The translations under genes and the position numbers were made by a program. Source: Taudactylus pleione (lineage: Eukaryota > Chordata > Amphibia > Anura > Myobatrachidae). From it: 64,000 nt of DNA. The notes beneath the pieces are model-generated. The model ran no database searches and was not told the DNA's origin. It saw nothing but the letters and a program-made list of their open reading frames with translations. Below are positions 10,351-24,002 of this stretch, one piece after another (the first letter of the stretch is position 1; every line of letters starts with the position of its first letter). The stretch is from positions 372,001 to 436,000 of the forward strand of contig JAUIMM010000741.1 of NCBI GenBank assembly GCA_031769625.1. Reading direction: 5' to 3'.

Positions 10351-12899
10351 AGTGCTCAGCCCCCCTGTATACTACAGTATATATACAGCATGCTATATAC
10401 AGTCAGTGTATAGAGATGTGTGAGTGCTGCCAGCTCCTACTGGGCTATGTACTGGGGAAAGTCAGTGCTCAGCCCCCCTGTATACTACAGTATATATACA
10501 GCATGCTATATACAGTCAGTGTATAGAGATGTGTGAGTGCTGCCAGCTCCTACTTGTGCTATGCACTGGGGAATCTCAGTGCTCAGCCCCCTGTATACTA
10601 CATTATATATACAGCATGCTATATACAGTCAGTGTATAGAGATGTGTGAGTGCTGCCAGCTCCTACTTGTGCTATGCACTGGGGAATGTCAGTGCTCAGC
10701 CCCCTGTATACTACAGTATATATACAGCATGCTATATACAGTCAGTGTATAGAGATGTGTGAGGGCTGCCAGCTCCTACTGGGGCTATGTACTGGGGAAT
10801 CTCAGTGCTCAGCCCCCCTGTATACTACAGTATATATACAGCATGCTATATACAGTCAGTGTATAGACATGTGTGAGGGCAGCCAGCTCCTACTGGGGCT
10901 ATGTACTGGGGAATGTCAGTGATCAGCCCCCTGTATACTACAGTATATATACAGCATGCTATATACAGTCAGTGTATAGAGATGTGTGAGGGCTGCCAGC
11001 TCCTACTTGTGCTATGTACTGGGGAATGTCAGTGCTCAGCCCCCTGTATACTACAGTATATATACAGCATGCTATATACAGTCAGTGTATAGAGATGTGT
11101 GAGTGCTGCCAGCTCCTACTGGGGCTATGTACTGGGGAATCTCAGTGCTCAGCCCCCCTGTATACTACAGTATATATACAGCATGCTATATACAGTCAGT
11201 GTATAGAGATATGTGAGTGCTGCCAGCTCCTACAGGGGCTATGTACTGGGGAATGTCAGTGCTCAGCCCCCTGTATACTACAGTATATATACAGCATGCT
11301 ATATACAGTCAGTGTATAGAGATGTGTGAGTGCTGCCAGCTCCTACTTGTGCTATGTACTGGGGAATGTCAGTGCTCAGCCCCCTGTATACTACATTATA
11401 TATACAGCATGCTATATACAGTCAGTGTATAGAGATGTGTGAGGGCAGCCAGCTCCTACTGGGGCTATGTACTGGGGAATGTCAGTGATCAGCCCCCTGT
11501 ATACTACAGTATATATACAGCATGCTATATACAGTCAGTGTATAGAGATGTGTGAGGGCTGCCAGCTCCTACTTGTGCTATGCACTGGGGAATGTCAGTG
11601 CTCAGCCCCCTGTATACTACAGTATATATACAGCATGCTATATACAGTCAGTGTATAGAGATGTGTGAGGGCTGCCAGCTCCTACTGGGCTATGTACTGG
11701 GGAATCTCAGTGCTCAGCCCCCCTGTACACTACAGTATATATACAGCATGCTATATACAGTCAGTGTATAGAGATGTGTGAGTGCTGCCAGCTCCTACTG
11801 GGGCTATGTACTGGGGAATGACAGTGCTCAGCCCCCTGTATACTACAGTATATATACAGCATGCTATATACAGTCAGTGTATAGAGATGTGTGAGGGCTG
11901 CCAGCTCCTACTGGGGCTATGTACTGGGGAATGTCAGTGCTCAGCCCCCCTGTATACTACAGTATATATACAGCATGCTATATACAGTCAGTGTATAGAG
12001 ATGTGTGAGGGCTGCCAGCTCCTACTGGGGCTATGTACTGGGGAATCTCAGTGCTCAGCCCCCCTGTATACTACAGTATATATACAGCATGCTATATACA
12101 GTCAGTGTATAGAGATGTGTGAGTGCTGCCAGCTCCTACTGGGGCTATGTACTGGGGAAAGTCAGTGCTCAGCCCCCCTGTATACTACAGTATATATACA
12201 GCATGCTATATACAGTCAGTGTATAGAGATGTGTGAGTGCTGCCAGCTCCTATTGGTGCTATGTACTGGGGAATGTCAGTGCTCAGCCCCCTGTATACTA
12301 CAGTATATATACAGCATGCTATATACAGTCAGTGTATAGAGATGTGTGAGTGCTGCCAGCTCCTACTGGGGCTATGTACTGGGGAATCTCAGTGCTCAGC
12401 CCCCCTGTATACTACAGTATAAATACAGCATGCTATATACAGTCAGTGTATAGAGATGTGTGAGTGCTGCCAGCTCCTACTGGGGCTATGTACAGGGGAA
12501 TGTCAGTGCTCAGCCCCCTGTATACTACAGTATATATACAGCATGCTATATACAGTCAGTGTATAGAGATGTGTGAGGGCTGCCAGCTCCTACTGGGGCT
12601 ATGTACTGGGGAATCTCAGTGCTTAGCCCCCCTGTATACTACAGTATATATACAGCATGCTATATACAGTCAGTGTATAGAGATGTGTGAGTGCTGCCAG
12701 CTCCTACTGGGGCTATGTACTGGGGAATCTCAGTGCTCAGCCCCCCTGTATACTACAGTATATATACAGCATACTATATACAGTCAGTGTATAGAGATGT
12801 GTGAGAGCTGCCAGCTCCTACTGGGGCTATGTACTGGGGAATGTCAGTGCTCAGCCCCCTTGTACACTACAGTATATATACAGCATGCTATATACAGTC

Positions 12900-15800
12900 A
12901 GTGTATAGAGATGTGTGAGTGCTGCCAGCTCCTACTGGGGCTATGTACTGGGGAATCTCAGTGCTCAGCCCCCCTGTATACTACAGTATATATACAGCAT
13001 GCTATATACAGTCAGTGTATTGAGATGTGTGAGGGCTGCCAGCTCCTACTGGGGCTATGTACTGGGGAATGTCAGTGCTCAGCCCCCCTGTATACTACAG
13101 TATATATACAGCATGCTATATACAGTCAGTGTATAGAGATGTGTGAGGGCTGCCAGCTCCTACTGGGGCTATGTACTGGGGAATGTCAGTGCTCAGCCCC
13201 CCTGTATACTACAGTATATATACAGCATGCTATATACAGTCAGTGTATAGAGATGTGTGAGGGCTGCCAGCTCCTACTGGGGCTATGTACTGGGGAATCT
13301 CAGTGCTCAGCCCCCCTGTATACTACAGTATATATACAGCATGCTATATACAGTCAGTGTATAGAGATGTGTGAGAGCTGCCAGCTCCTACTGGGGCTAT
13401 GTACAGGGGAATCTCAGTGCTCAGCCCCCCTGTATACTACAGTATATATACAGCATGCTATATACAGTCAGTGTATAGAGATGTGTGAGTGCTGCCAGCT
13501 CCTACTGGGGCTATGTACTGGGGAAAGTCAGTGCTCAGCCCCCCTGTTTACTACAGTATATATACAGCATGCTATATACAGTCAATGTATAGAGATGTGT
13601 GAGTGCTGCCAGCTCCTTCTGGTGCTATGTACTGGGGAATGTCAGTGCTCAGCCCCCTGTATACTACAGTATATATACAGCATGCTATATACAGTCAGTG
13701 TATAGAGATGTGTGAGTGCTGCCAGCTCCTACTGGTGCTATGTACTGGGGAATCTCAGTGCTCAGCCCCCCTGTATACTACAGTATAAATACAGCATGCT
13801 ATATACAGTCAGTGTATAGAGATGTGTGAGTGCTGCCAGCTCCTACTAGGGCTATGTACTGGGGAATCTCAGTGCTCAGCCCCCCTGTATACTACAGTAT
13901 ATATACGGCATACTATATACAGTCAGTGTATAGAGATGTGTGAGAGCTGCCAGCTCCTACTGGGGCTATGTACTGGGGAATGTCAGTGCTCAGCCCCCTT
14001 GTACACTACAGTATATATACAGCATGCTATATACAGTCAGTGTATAGAGATGTGTGAGTGCTGCCAGCTCCTACTTGTGCTATGTACTGGGGAATCCTAG
14101 TGCTCAGCCCCCCCTGTATACTACAGTATATATACAGCATGCTATATACAGTCAGTGTATAGACATGTGTGAGATCTGCAAGCTCCTACTGGGGCTATGT
14201 ACTGGGGAATCTCAGTGCTCAGCCCCCCTGTATACTACAGTATATATACAGCATGCTATATACAGTCAGTGTATTGAGATGTGTGAGGGCTGCCAGCTCC
14301 TACTGGTGCTATGTACTGGGGAATGTCAGTGCTCAGCCCCCCTGTATACTACAGTATATATACAGCATGCTATATACAGTCAGTGTATAGAGATGTGTGA
14401 AGGCTGCCAGCTCCTACTGGTGCTATGTACTAAGGAATCTTAGTGCTCAGCCCCCTGTATACTACAGTATATATACAGCATGCTATATACAGTCAGTGTA
14501 TAGAGATGTGTGAGGGCTACCAGCTCCTACTGGGGCTATGTACTGGGGAATGTCAGTGCTCAGCCCCCCTGTATACTACAGTATATATACAGCATGCTAT
14601 ATACAGTCAGTGTATAGAGATGTGTGAGTGCTGCCAGCTCCTATTGGGGCTATGTACTGGGGAATGTCAGTGCTCAGCCCCCTGTATACTACAGTATATA
14701 TACAGCATGCTATATACAGTCAGTGTATAGAGATGTGTGAGAGCTGCAAGCTCCTACTGGGGCTATGTACTAAAGAATCTCAGTGCTCAGCCCCCTGTAT
14801 ACTACAGTATATATACAGCATGTTATATACAGTCAGTGTATAGAGATGTATCAGGGCTGCCAGCTCCTACTGGTGCTATGTACTAAGGAATCTCAATGCT
14901 CTGCCCCCTGTATACTACAGTATATATACAGCATGCTATATACAGTCAGTGTATAGAGATGTATGAGGGCTTCCAGCTCGTACTGGGGAATGTCAGTGCT
15001 CAGCCCCCTGTATACTACAGTATATATACAGCATGCTATATACAGTCAGTGTATAGAGATGTGTGAGTGCTGCCAGCTCCTACTGGGGCTATGTACTGGG
15101 GAATGTCAGTGCTCAGCCCCCCTGTATACTACAGTATATATACAGCATGCTATATACAGTCAGTGTATAGAGATGTGTGAGGGCTGCCAGCTCCTACTGG
15201 GGCTATGTACTGGGGAATGTCAGTGCTCAGCCCCCCTGTATACTACAGTATATATACAGCATGCTATATACAGTCAGTGTATAGAGATGTGTGAGGGCTG
15301 CCAGCTCCTACTGGGGCTATGTACTGGGGAATCTCAGTGCTCAGCCCCCCTGTATACTACAGTATATATACAGCATGCTATATACAGTGTGTATAGAGAT
15401 GTGTGAGAGCTGCCAGCTCCTACTGGGGCTATGTACAGGGGAATCTCAGTGCTCAGCCCCCCTGTATACTACAGTATATATACAGCATGCTATATACAGT
15501 CAGTGTATAGAGATGTGTGAGTGCTGCCAGCTCCTACTGGTGCTATGTACTGGGGAATGTCAGTGCTCAGCCCCCTGTATACTACAGTATATATACAGCA
15601 TGCTATATACAGTCAGTGTATAGAGATGTGTGAGTGCTGCCAGCTCCTACTGGTGCTATGTACTGGGGAATCTCAGTGCTCAGCCCCCCTGTATACTACA
15701 GTATAAATACAGCATGCTATATACAGTCAGTGTATAGAGATGTATGAGGGCTTCCAGCTCGTACTGGGGCTATGTACTGGGGAATGTCAGTGCTCAGCCC

Positions 15801-18470
15801 CCTGTATACTACAGTATATATACAGCATGCTATATACAGTCAGTGTATAGAGATGTGTGAGTGCTGCCAGCTCCTACTGGGGCTATGTACTGGGGAATGT
15901 CAGTGCTCAGCCCCCCTGTATACTACAGTATATATACAGCATGCTATATACAGTCAGTGTATAGAGATGTATGAGGGCTTCCAGCTCGTACTGGGGAATG
16001 TCAGTGCTCAGCCCCCTGTATACTACAGTATATATACAGCATGCTATATACAGTCAGTGTATAGAGATGTGTGAGTGCTGCCAGCTCCTACTGGGGCTAT
16101 GTACTGGGGAATGTCAGTGCTCAGCCCCCCTGTATACTACAGTATATATACAGCATGCTATATACAGTCAGTGTATAGAGATGTGTGAGGGCTGCCAGCT
16201 CCTACTGGGGCTATGTACTGGGGAATCTCAGTGCTCAGCCCCCCTGTATACTACAGTATATATACAGCATGCTATATACAGTCAGTGTATAGAGATGTGT
16301 GAGAGCTGCCAGCTCCTACTGGGGCTATGTACAGGGGAATCTCAGTGCTCAGCCCCCCTGTATACTACAGTATATATACAGCATGCTATATACAGTCAGT
16401 GTATAGAGATGTGTGAGTGCTGCCAGCTCCTACTGGGGCTATGTACTGGGGAAAGTCAGTGCTCAGCCCCCCTGTATACTACAGTATATATACAGCATGC
16501 TATATACAGTCAGTGTATTGAGATGTGTGAGGGCTGCCAGCTCCTACTGGGGCTATGTACTGGGGAATGTCAGTGCTCAGCCCCCCTTTATACTACAGTA
16601 TATATACAGCATGCTATATACAGTCAGTGTATAGAGATGTGTGAGGGCTGCCAGCTCCTACTGGGGCTATGTACTGGGGAATGTCAGTGCTCAGCCCCCC
16701 TGTATACTACAGTATATATACAGCATGCTATATACAGTCAGTGTATAGAGATGTGTGAGGGCTGCCAGCTCCTACTGGGGCTATGTACTGGGGAATCTCA
16801 GTGCTCAGCCCCCCTGTATACTACAGTATATATACAGCATGCTATATACAGTCAGTGTATAGAGATGTGTGAGAGCTGCCAGCTCCTACTGGGGCTATGT
16901 ACAGGGGAATCTCAGTGCTCAGCCCCCCTGTATACTACAGTATATATACAGCATGCTATATACAGTCAGTGTATAGAGATGTGTGAGTGCTGCCAGCTCC
17001 TACTGGGGCTATGTACTGGGGAAAGTCAGTGCTCAGCCCCCCTGTTTACTACAGTATATATACAGCATGCTATATACAGTCAGTGTATAGAGATGTGTGA
17101 GTGCTGCCAGCTCCTTCTGGTGCTATGTACTGGGGAATGTCAGTGCTCAGCCCCCTGTATACTACAGTATATATACAGCATGCTATATACAGTCAGTGTA
17201 TAGAGATGTGTGAGTGCTGCCAGCTCCTACTGGTGCTATGTACTGGGGAATCTCAGTGCTCAGCCCCCCTGTATACTACAGTATAAATACAGCATGCTAT
17301 ATACAGTCAGTGTATAGAGATGTGTGAGTGCTGCCAGCTCCTACTAGGGCTATGTACTGGGGAATCTCAGTGCTCAGCCCCCCTGTATACTACAGTATAT
17401 ATACGGCATACTATATACAGTCAGTGTATAGAGATGTGTGAGAGCTGCCAGCTCCTACTGGGGCTATGTACTGGGGAATGTCAGTGCTCAGCCCCCTTGT
17501 ACACTACAGTATATATACAGCATGCTATATACAGTCAGTGTATAGAGATGTGTGAGTGCTGCCAGCTCCTACTTGTGCTATGTACTGGGGAATCCTAGTG
17601 CTCAGCCCCCCCTGTATACTACAGTATATATACAGCATGCTATATACAGTCAGTGTATAGACATGTGTGAGATCTGCAAGCTCCTACTGGGGCTATGTAC
17701 TGGGGAATCTCAGTGCTCAGCCCCCCTGTATACTACAGTATATATACAGCATGCTATATACAGTCATTGTATTGAGATGTGTGAGGGCTGCCAGCTCCTA
17801 CTGGTGCTATGTACTGGGGAATGTCAGTGCTCAGCCCCCCTGTATACTACAGTATATATACAGCATGCTATATACAGTCAGTGTATAGAGATGTGTGAAG
17901 GCTGCCAGCTCCTACTGGTGCTATGTACTAAGGAATCTTAGTGCTCAGCCCCCTGTATACTACAGTATATATACAGCATGCTATATACAGTCAGTGTATA
18001 GAGATGTGTGAGGGCTGCCAGCTCCTACTGGGGCTATGTACTGGGGAATGTCAGTGCTCAGCCCCCCTGTATACTACAGTATATATACAGCATGCTATAT
18101 ACAGTCAGTGTATAGAGATGTGTGAGTGCTGCCAGCTCCTATTGGGGCTATGTACTGGGGAATGTCAGTGCTCAGCCCCCTGTATACTACAGTATATATA
18201 CAGCATGCTATATACAGTCAGTGTATAGAGATGTGTGAGAGCTGCAAGCTCCTACTGGGGCTATGTACTAAAGAATCTCAGTGCTCAGCCCCCTGTATAC
18301 TACAGTATATATACAGCATGTTATATACAGTCAGTGTATAGAGATGTATCAGGGCTGCCAGCTCCTACTGGTGCTATGTACTAAGGAATCTCAATGCTCT
18401 GCCCCCTGTATACTACAGTATATATACAGCATGCTATATACAGTCAGTGTATAGAGATGTATGAGGGCTT
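12900..18470 (+). repeat. Direct duplication, 3498 bp apart, inside the 114-bp array
   Basis: Rare variants recur at a constant +3498 bp. Examples are GTATTGAGATG (13019/16517), TACAGGGGAATCTC (about 13402/16900), GGAATCCTAG (about 14091/17589) and ACTAAAGAATC (about 14769/18267). The paired blocks, roughly 12.9-14.97 and 16.4-18.47 kb, differ at only a few bases by eye (for example 14519 A versus 18017 G). Flanking blocks (15.5-15.8 versus 19.15-19.4 kb) are related at a 3627-bp offset, suggesting several unequal exchanges. Confidence 0.8.
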
Positions 18471-21400
18471 CCAGCTCGTACTGGGGCTATGTACTGGGGA
18501 ATGTCAGTGCTCAGCCCCCTGTATACTACAGTATATATACAGCATGCTATATACAGTCAGTGTATAGAGATGTGTGAGTGCTGCCAGCTCCTACTGGGGC
18601 TATGTACTGGGGAATGTCAGTGCTCAGCCCCCCTGTATACTACAGTATATATACAGCATGCTATATACAGTCAGTGTATAGAGATGTGTGAGGGCTGCCA
18701 GCTCCTACTGGGGCTATGTACTGGGGAATGTCAGTGCTCAGCCCCCCTGTATACTACAGTATATATACAGCATGCTATATACAGTCAGTGTATAGAGATG
18801 TGTGAGGGCTGCCAGCTCCTACTGGGGCTATGTACTGGGGAATCTCAGTGCTCAGCCCCCCTGTATACTACAGTATATATACAGCATGCTATATACAGTC
18901 AGTGTATAGAGATGTGTGAGAGCTGCCAGCTCCTACTGGGGCTATGTACAGGGGAATCTCAGTGCTCAGCCCCCCTGTATACTACAGTATATATACAGCA
19001 TGCTATATACAGTCAGTGTATAGAGATGTGTGAGTGCTGCCAGCTCCTACTGGGGCTATGTACTGGGGAATGTCAGTGCTCAGCCCCCCTGTATACTACA
19101 GTATATATACAGCATGCTATATACAGTCAGTGTATAGAGATGTGTGAGTGCTGCCAGCTCCTACTGGTGCTATGTACTGGGGAATGTCAGTGCTCAGCCC
19201 CCTGTATACTACAGTATATATACAGCATGCTATATACAGTCAGTGTATAGAGATGTGTGAGTGCTGCCAGCTCCTACTGGTGCTATGTACTGGGGAATCT
19301 CAGTGCTCAGCCCCCCTGTATACTACAGTATAAATACAGCATGCTATATACAGTCAGTGTATAGAGATGTATGAGGGCTTCCAGCTCGTACTGGGGCTAT
19401 GTACTGGGGAATGTCAGTGCTCAGCCCCCTGTATACTACAGTATATATACAGCATGCTATATACAGTAAGTGTATAGAGATGTGTGAGTGCTGCCAGTTC
19501 CTACTGGGGCTATGTACTGGGGAATGTCAGTGCTCAGCCCCCCTGTATACTACAGTATATATACAGCATGCTATATACAGTCAGTGTATAGAGATGTGTG
19601 AGGGCTGCCAGCTCCTACTGGGGCTATGTACTGGGGAATCTCAGTGCTCAGCCCCCCTGTATACTACAGTATATATACAGCATGCTATATACAGTCAGTG
19701 TATAGAGATGTGTGAGAGCTGCCAGCTCCTACTGGGGCTATGTACAGGGGAATCTCAGTGCTCAGCCCCCCTGTATACTACAGTATATATACAGCATGCT
19801 ATATACAGTCAGTGTATAGAGATGTGTGAGTGCTGCCAGCTCCTACTGGGGCTATGTACTGGGGAAAGTCAGTGCTCAGCCCCCCTGTATACTACAGTAT
19901 ATATACAGCATGCTATATACAGTCAGTGTATAGAGATGTGTGAGGGCTGCCAGCTCCTACTGGGGCTATGTACTGGGGAAAGTCAGTGCTCAGCCCCCCT
20001 GTATACTACAGTATATATACAGCATGCTATATACAGTCAGTGTATAGAGATGTGTGAGTGCTGCCAGCTCCTACTGGTGCTGTGTACTGGGGAATGTCAC
20101 TGCTCAGCCCCCCTGTATACTACAGTATAAATACAGCATGCTATATACAGTCAGTGTATAGAGATGTGTGAGTGCTGCCAGCTCCTACTGGGGCTATGTA
20201 CTGGGGAATCTCAGTGCTTAGCCCCCCTGTATACTACAGTATATATACAGCATGCTATATACAGTCAGTGTATAGAGATGTGTGAGTGCTGCCAGCTCCT
20301 ACTGGGGCTATGTACTGGGGAATGTCAGTGCTCAGCCCCCCTGTATACTACAGTATATATACAGCATGCTATATACAGTCAGTGTATAGAGATGTGTGAG
20401 GGCTGCCAGCTCCTACTGGGGCTATGTATTGGGGAATCTCAGTGCTCAGCCCCCCTGTATACTACAGTATATATACAGCATGCTATATACAGTCAGTGTA
20501 TAGAGATGTGTGAGGGCTGCCAGCTCCTACTGGGGCTATGTACTGGGGAATGTCAGTGCTCAGCCCCCCTGTATACTACAGTATATATACAGCATGCTAT
20601 ATACAGTCAGTGTATAGAGATGTATGAGGGCTGCCAGCTCCTACTGGGGCTATGTACTGGGGAATGTCAGTGCTCAGCCCCCCTGTATACTACAGTATAT
20701 ATACAGCATGCTATATACAGTCAGTGTATAGAGATGTATGAGGGCTGCCAGCTCCTACTGGGGCTATGTACTGGGGAATGTCAGTGCTCAGCCCCCCTGT
20801 ATACTACAGTATATATACAGCATGCTATATACAGTCAGTATATAGAGATGAGTGAGGGCTGCCAGCTCCTACTGGGGCTATGTACTGGGGAATGTCAGTG
20901 CTCAGCCCCCCTGTATACTACAGTATATATACAGCATGCTATATACAGTCAGTGTATAGAGATGTGTGAGTGCTGCCAGCTCCTACTGGGGCTATGTACT
21001 GGGGAATGTCAGTGCTCAGCCCCCTGTATACTACAGTATATATACAGCATGCTATATACAGTCAGTATATAGAGATGTGTGAGAGCTGCCAGCTCCTACT
21101 GGGGCTATGTACTGGGGAATGTCAGTGCTCAGCCCCCCTGTATACTACAGTTTATATACAGCATGCTATATACAGTCAGTGTATAGAGATGTGTGAGTGC
21201 TGCCAGCTCCTACTGGGGCTATGTACTGGGGAATGTCAGTGCTCAGCCCCCTGTATACTACAGTATATATACAGCATGCTATATACAGTCAGTGTATAGA
21301 GATGTGTGAGAGCTGCCAGCTCCTACTGGGGCTATGTACTGGGTAATATCAGTGCTCAGCCCCCTGTATACTACAGTATATATACAGCATGCTATATACA

Positions 21401-21519
21401 GTCAGTGTATAGAGATGTGTGAGGGCTGTCAGCTCCTACTGGGGCTATGTACTGGGGAATCTCAGTGCTCAGCCCCCCTGTATACTACAGTATATATACA
21501 GCATGCTATATACAGTCAG

Positions 21520-22240
21520 CTAGGAGGTAGAGGAAGGGAAGGAGAGAGGGATAGGTTAAAAGAGAGAAGATGATGGTCAGAGAGGGGGAATGGGGAGTTG
21601 GAGTAATCAGAAATATAATGTCGAGTGAAGACCAGGTGAAGCGAGTGCCCACTCACATGGGAGGGTGAGGAGGTCCATTGGGAGAGTCCAAATGAGGAAG
21701 TGAGGGTTAGAAGTTTGGAGGCAGAGGATTCTGTGGGGATATCAATTGGAATATTGAAGTCACCTAGGATAATAGAGGGAAGATCTGAGGAGAGACAGTG
21801 CGGGAGCCAGGAAGCAAAGTTGTCAAGGAATTTGGAGGGAGGGCCAGGGGGACGGTAAGTGACAGCTTCTCTGAGGTGAACTGGTTGGAAGAGGTGTATA
21901 GCATGAATCTCAAATGTGGGGAATGTAAGGGATGGATCAGAGGGTATTAGCTGGTAGGAGTAATTGGCAGATAGAAGGACCCCAACACCACCCCCATGGC
22001 GACCCTCAGGACTGGGGGTGTGGGAGAAGGTGAGGCCCCCAGAGAAGAGAGCAGCAGGAGAAGTGGTGTCAGAGGGTGAAATCCCGGTATCAGTAATGTC
22101 TAGGGGATTCATGGAGGTGGAGATGAAAAAGTCATGGGCGGGGACCAGTTTATTACAGACTGGCCTGGCATTCCAGAGGGCACAGGATAGACAGATAGCA
22201 TTTGTGGGGGAGATGTGAATAAGATTATCCGGGTTGCTGT
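21520..22240 (-). pseudogene. L2-type LINE endonuclease domain, truncated
   Basis: A minus-strand frame (22112 down to 21516, 198 codons) plus an upstream stretch reading LWNARPVCNKL at about 22190-22150 form the N-terminal part of a non-LTR retrotransposon apurinic-like endonuclease. Visible motifs: RHGGGVGVLLS (residues 38-48), YRPPGPPS (86-93), GDFN (117-120) and SDHHLLSF (178-185). These are typical of L2/CR1-group elements. The catalytic-glutamate position usually written TETW reads TDTG, so this copy is decayed. The sequence stops right after the endonuclease, where the 114-bp satellite begins, so the reverse transcriptase is absent. Confidence 0.8.
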
Positions 22241-22800
22241 AGTGTGGAGGTGAGATTCATTTGGGGGACCGATAAGAACAGAGTGTAGCGATGGTGCAGG
22301 CTAGGGAGGGAACCTGTTGGAGGTAGAAAATTTAATGAGATGTGGATGGCGTTGGGGTGAAGTGACAGGGAGCGGAGTGTAGGAGGAGGATTTAGCGGTG
22401 GAGTAGAAGGACCGAGGTGAGGTAGAACAGGGTGAAAGTGGAGTAACGGGAGAGGAGGGGAAGGAAGGCGGGCAGACAGAGGAGGGGGGGAGGGAAGGAG
22501 GAGACAAGGGGGAAAGGATAAAGGTGGAAGCAGAACAGAGGATCAGGTGGAGAGTGAAGGGTGGAGTAAAAGAAAGCATTGTCATGGTGGTCATTAGATG
22601 GAGCGATGCAGCAATATATGCACCAAATTAAAAAAACAATATTTAAGGAGGAGATTTGGGAGGGTGGCAGAGGCGCATTTAACGGCGCTGTCGGCACAAT
22701 GTGGGTGTAAAGCACTTTCCACAGTGGAGCTTGCATTTTGCTAGGAACAGGGAGGTGCCGGTAACAAGGAGTTGGACGCGCATATTGCTATTGCTGAGAC
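22241..22800 (-). mobile_element. Probable 5' region of the same L2-type LINE
   Basis: Minus-strand sequence immediately upstream of the endonuclease is strongly pyrimidine-rich (Pro/Ser/Leu codons in one frame), as is common ahead of the endonuclease in L2 elements. No second protein domain was recognised and the left boundary near 22800 is uncertain. This call rests on contiguity. Confidence 0.45.
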
Positions 22801-23153
22801 GTAGAAAATATTCTATAAAATCAGTTATGGTCAGAAATGTCTGACTCCAGAGTGAACAGGCGTTTCTGTCGCGACCACGATTTACTGAACCGATGGGTCA
22901 TAACCATGAATGTTTCCAGTCGGCTGAAGATATCTTTGCTATTTGGTGCTGGACTACCGATGACTGTCACCGCCGCATGCTTCTGTTCCATGTGTGTCCT
23001 CCTGATGCGTGGTGATGTATGCACCACATCTAGAATCGCTCACCCAGCGGCAGGGCTGCTTTGCGCATATTGGCTCTGACTTCTGTGGTCGTATTTGTCT
23101 CCCAAACTGCCAGGTTCCATGGAACAGTGCAGTTAAGATCAGGAAGATGAGAC
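22801..23153. other. Unassigned sequence
   Basis: Open frames of 68-80 codons exist on both strands (22821-23027 minus, 22837-23079 plus) but overlap each other and show no motif I recognise. Probably non-coding. Confidence 0.4.
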
Positions 23154-23156
23154 CAA

Positions 23157-23733
23157 GGGCCTGATTCAGACCCGGTCGCTAGATGCGTACGCTCGCACTG
23201 AGCGTATGCAAATTTTCCAAATTGACGTCATGGGATGCGATCGCTCGCCAAGGCATAAGCACGCCCACTTTGGCTGTGCGAGCGATCGCTCTGTGTATGC
23301 AGACACCCACTAGCGCACGTCACCTTGAGGAAGTGTATGAAAACATTGGTACATCGAGGACCATCGGATGCAAACACAGGGCTTGTGGTTGCCTTACCCT
23401 GCCGCAAGCATTTCAGTGTAAACAAAAGCCAAGTGACGTGTACTATGACGCTGTTTGTTAATTATGCACGCCTCTAAAACTGCGTTGAAACACTCAGGCA
23501 CGCCTGCGTTCGCATCTCCAAACCCCCGTTATTACAGGACTGCCCTGTTACCACCCATAAATGGCCCGTCCTGTCACTCATTACACTTGGCCGGCTTTGC
23601 AGGGCAAGCGAGCGGTATGCGATCGCAGTGAGTAGTTCGCACACGCGAAGAACGAAGCGTGCGGATGCGCGTACGCAAAACATCGGGCCACTTGCGAGCG
23701 CATGCATATAGCGAACGGGTCTGAATCAGGCCC
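23157..23733. mobile_element. Complete MITE, GGGCCTGATTCAGA family (copy 1, 577 bp)
   Basis: Terminal inverted repeats GGGCCTGATTCAGACCCG and CGGGTCTGAATCAGGCCC, flanked by a 3-bp target duplication CAA (23154-23156 and 23734-23736). The interior is CpG-rich with several GCGATCGC-like palindromes and, on the minus strand, a GACAGGAC..GGGTGGTAAC core shared with the other family copies. A 3-bp duplication is compatible with PIF/Harbinger-type transposition, but no transposase is present. Confidence 0.85.
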
Positions 23734-23736
23734 CAA

Positions 23737-24002
23737 GGCTGGACTGTCCGTCTATTGGGAAAGTTGTAATATATATTACCCCAACTGGACACAATGGACC
23801 AATTCTGAGGTGGGAGCAAAGCGCTAAGCTGGGCACACACCATGCGATGGTGAGACCCAGCAACGTTGCTAGCAACAATACATTATGCGCACTGTACGCG
23901 TTGCACGTTCCGGTATACGACGGCATGATGTGTCGTTACAGTAGATGGGACGATGCAATGGACGACGGATCGGACATACACACTATATATACATCATATA
24001 GT
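23737..24002. other. Possible further foldback repeat
   Basis: Starts near 23829 with GCTGGGCACACACCATGCGA and contains short palindromes (GTTGCTAGCAAC). It ends with CGGACATACACACT, weakly inverted relative to the start. Consistent with another decayed non-autonomous DNA element, but no clear termini or target duplication. Confidence 0.3.

Larger units (their letters stand above)
6883..21519 (+). repeat. 114-bp satellite array with higher-order repeats
   Basis: About 128 head-to-tail monomers of 114 bp. Each begins TATAGAGATGTGTGAG, runs through CTGCCAGCTCCTACTGGGGC and CAGTGCTCAGCCCCC, and ends in an AT-rich near-palindrome centred on AGCATGCT. A 113-bp variant with one fewer C in the C-run shifts frame. 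Because 114 is a multiple of three, 38-residue repeats are open for up to 413 codons until a 113-bp unit intervenes; these are not genes. Diagnostic variants (ATGAGTGAGG, CTTGTGC, TACAGGGGAA, GGAAAGTCAG, GTATAAATAC) recur at fixed spacings, showing multi-monomer amplification. The array ends abruptly against LINE sequence. Confidence 0.97.

Noticed and set aside
7465..21573. Dozens of open frames up to 413 codons, Cys- and Tyr-rich 38-residue repeats
   Set aside because: They are translations of the 114-bp satellite. They end wherever a 113-bp monomer shifts frame, have no non-repeat domain, and overlap one another in other frames.
22821..23079. Overlapping 68- and 80-codon frames as genes
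   Set aside because: Opposite-strand overlap, no motif, no splice or promoter signals.
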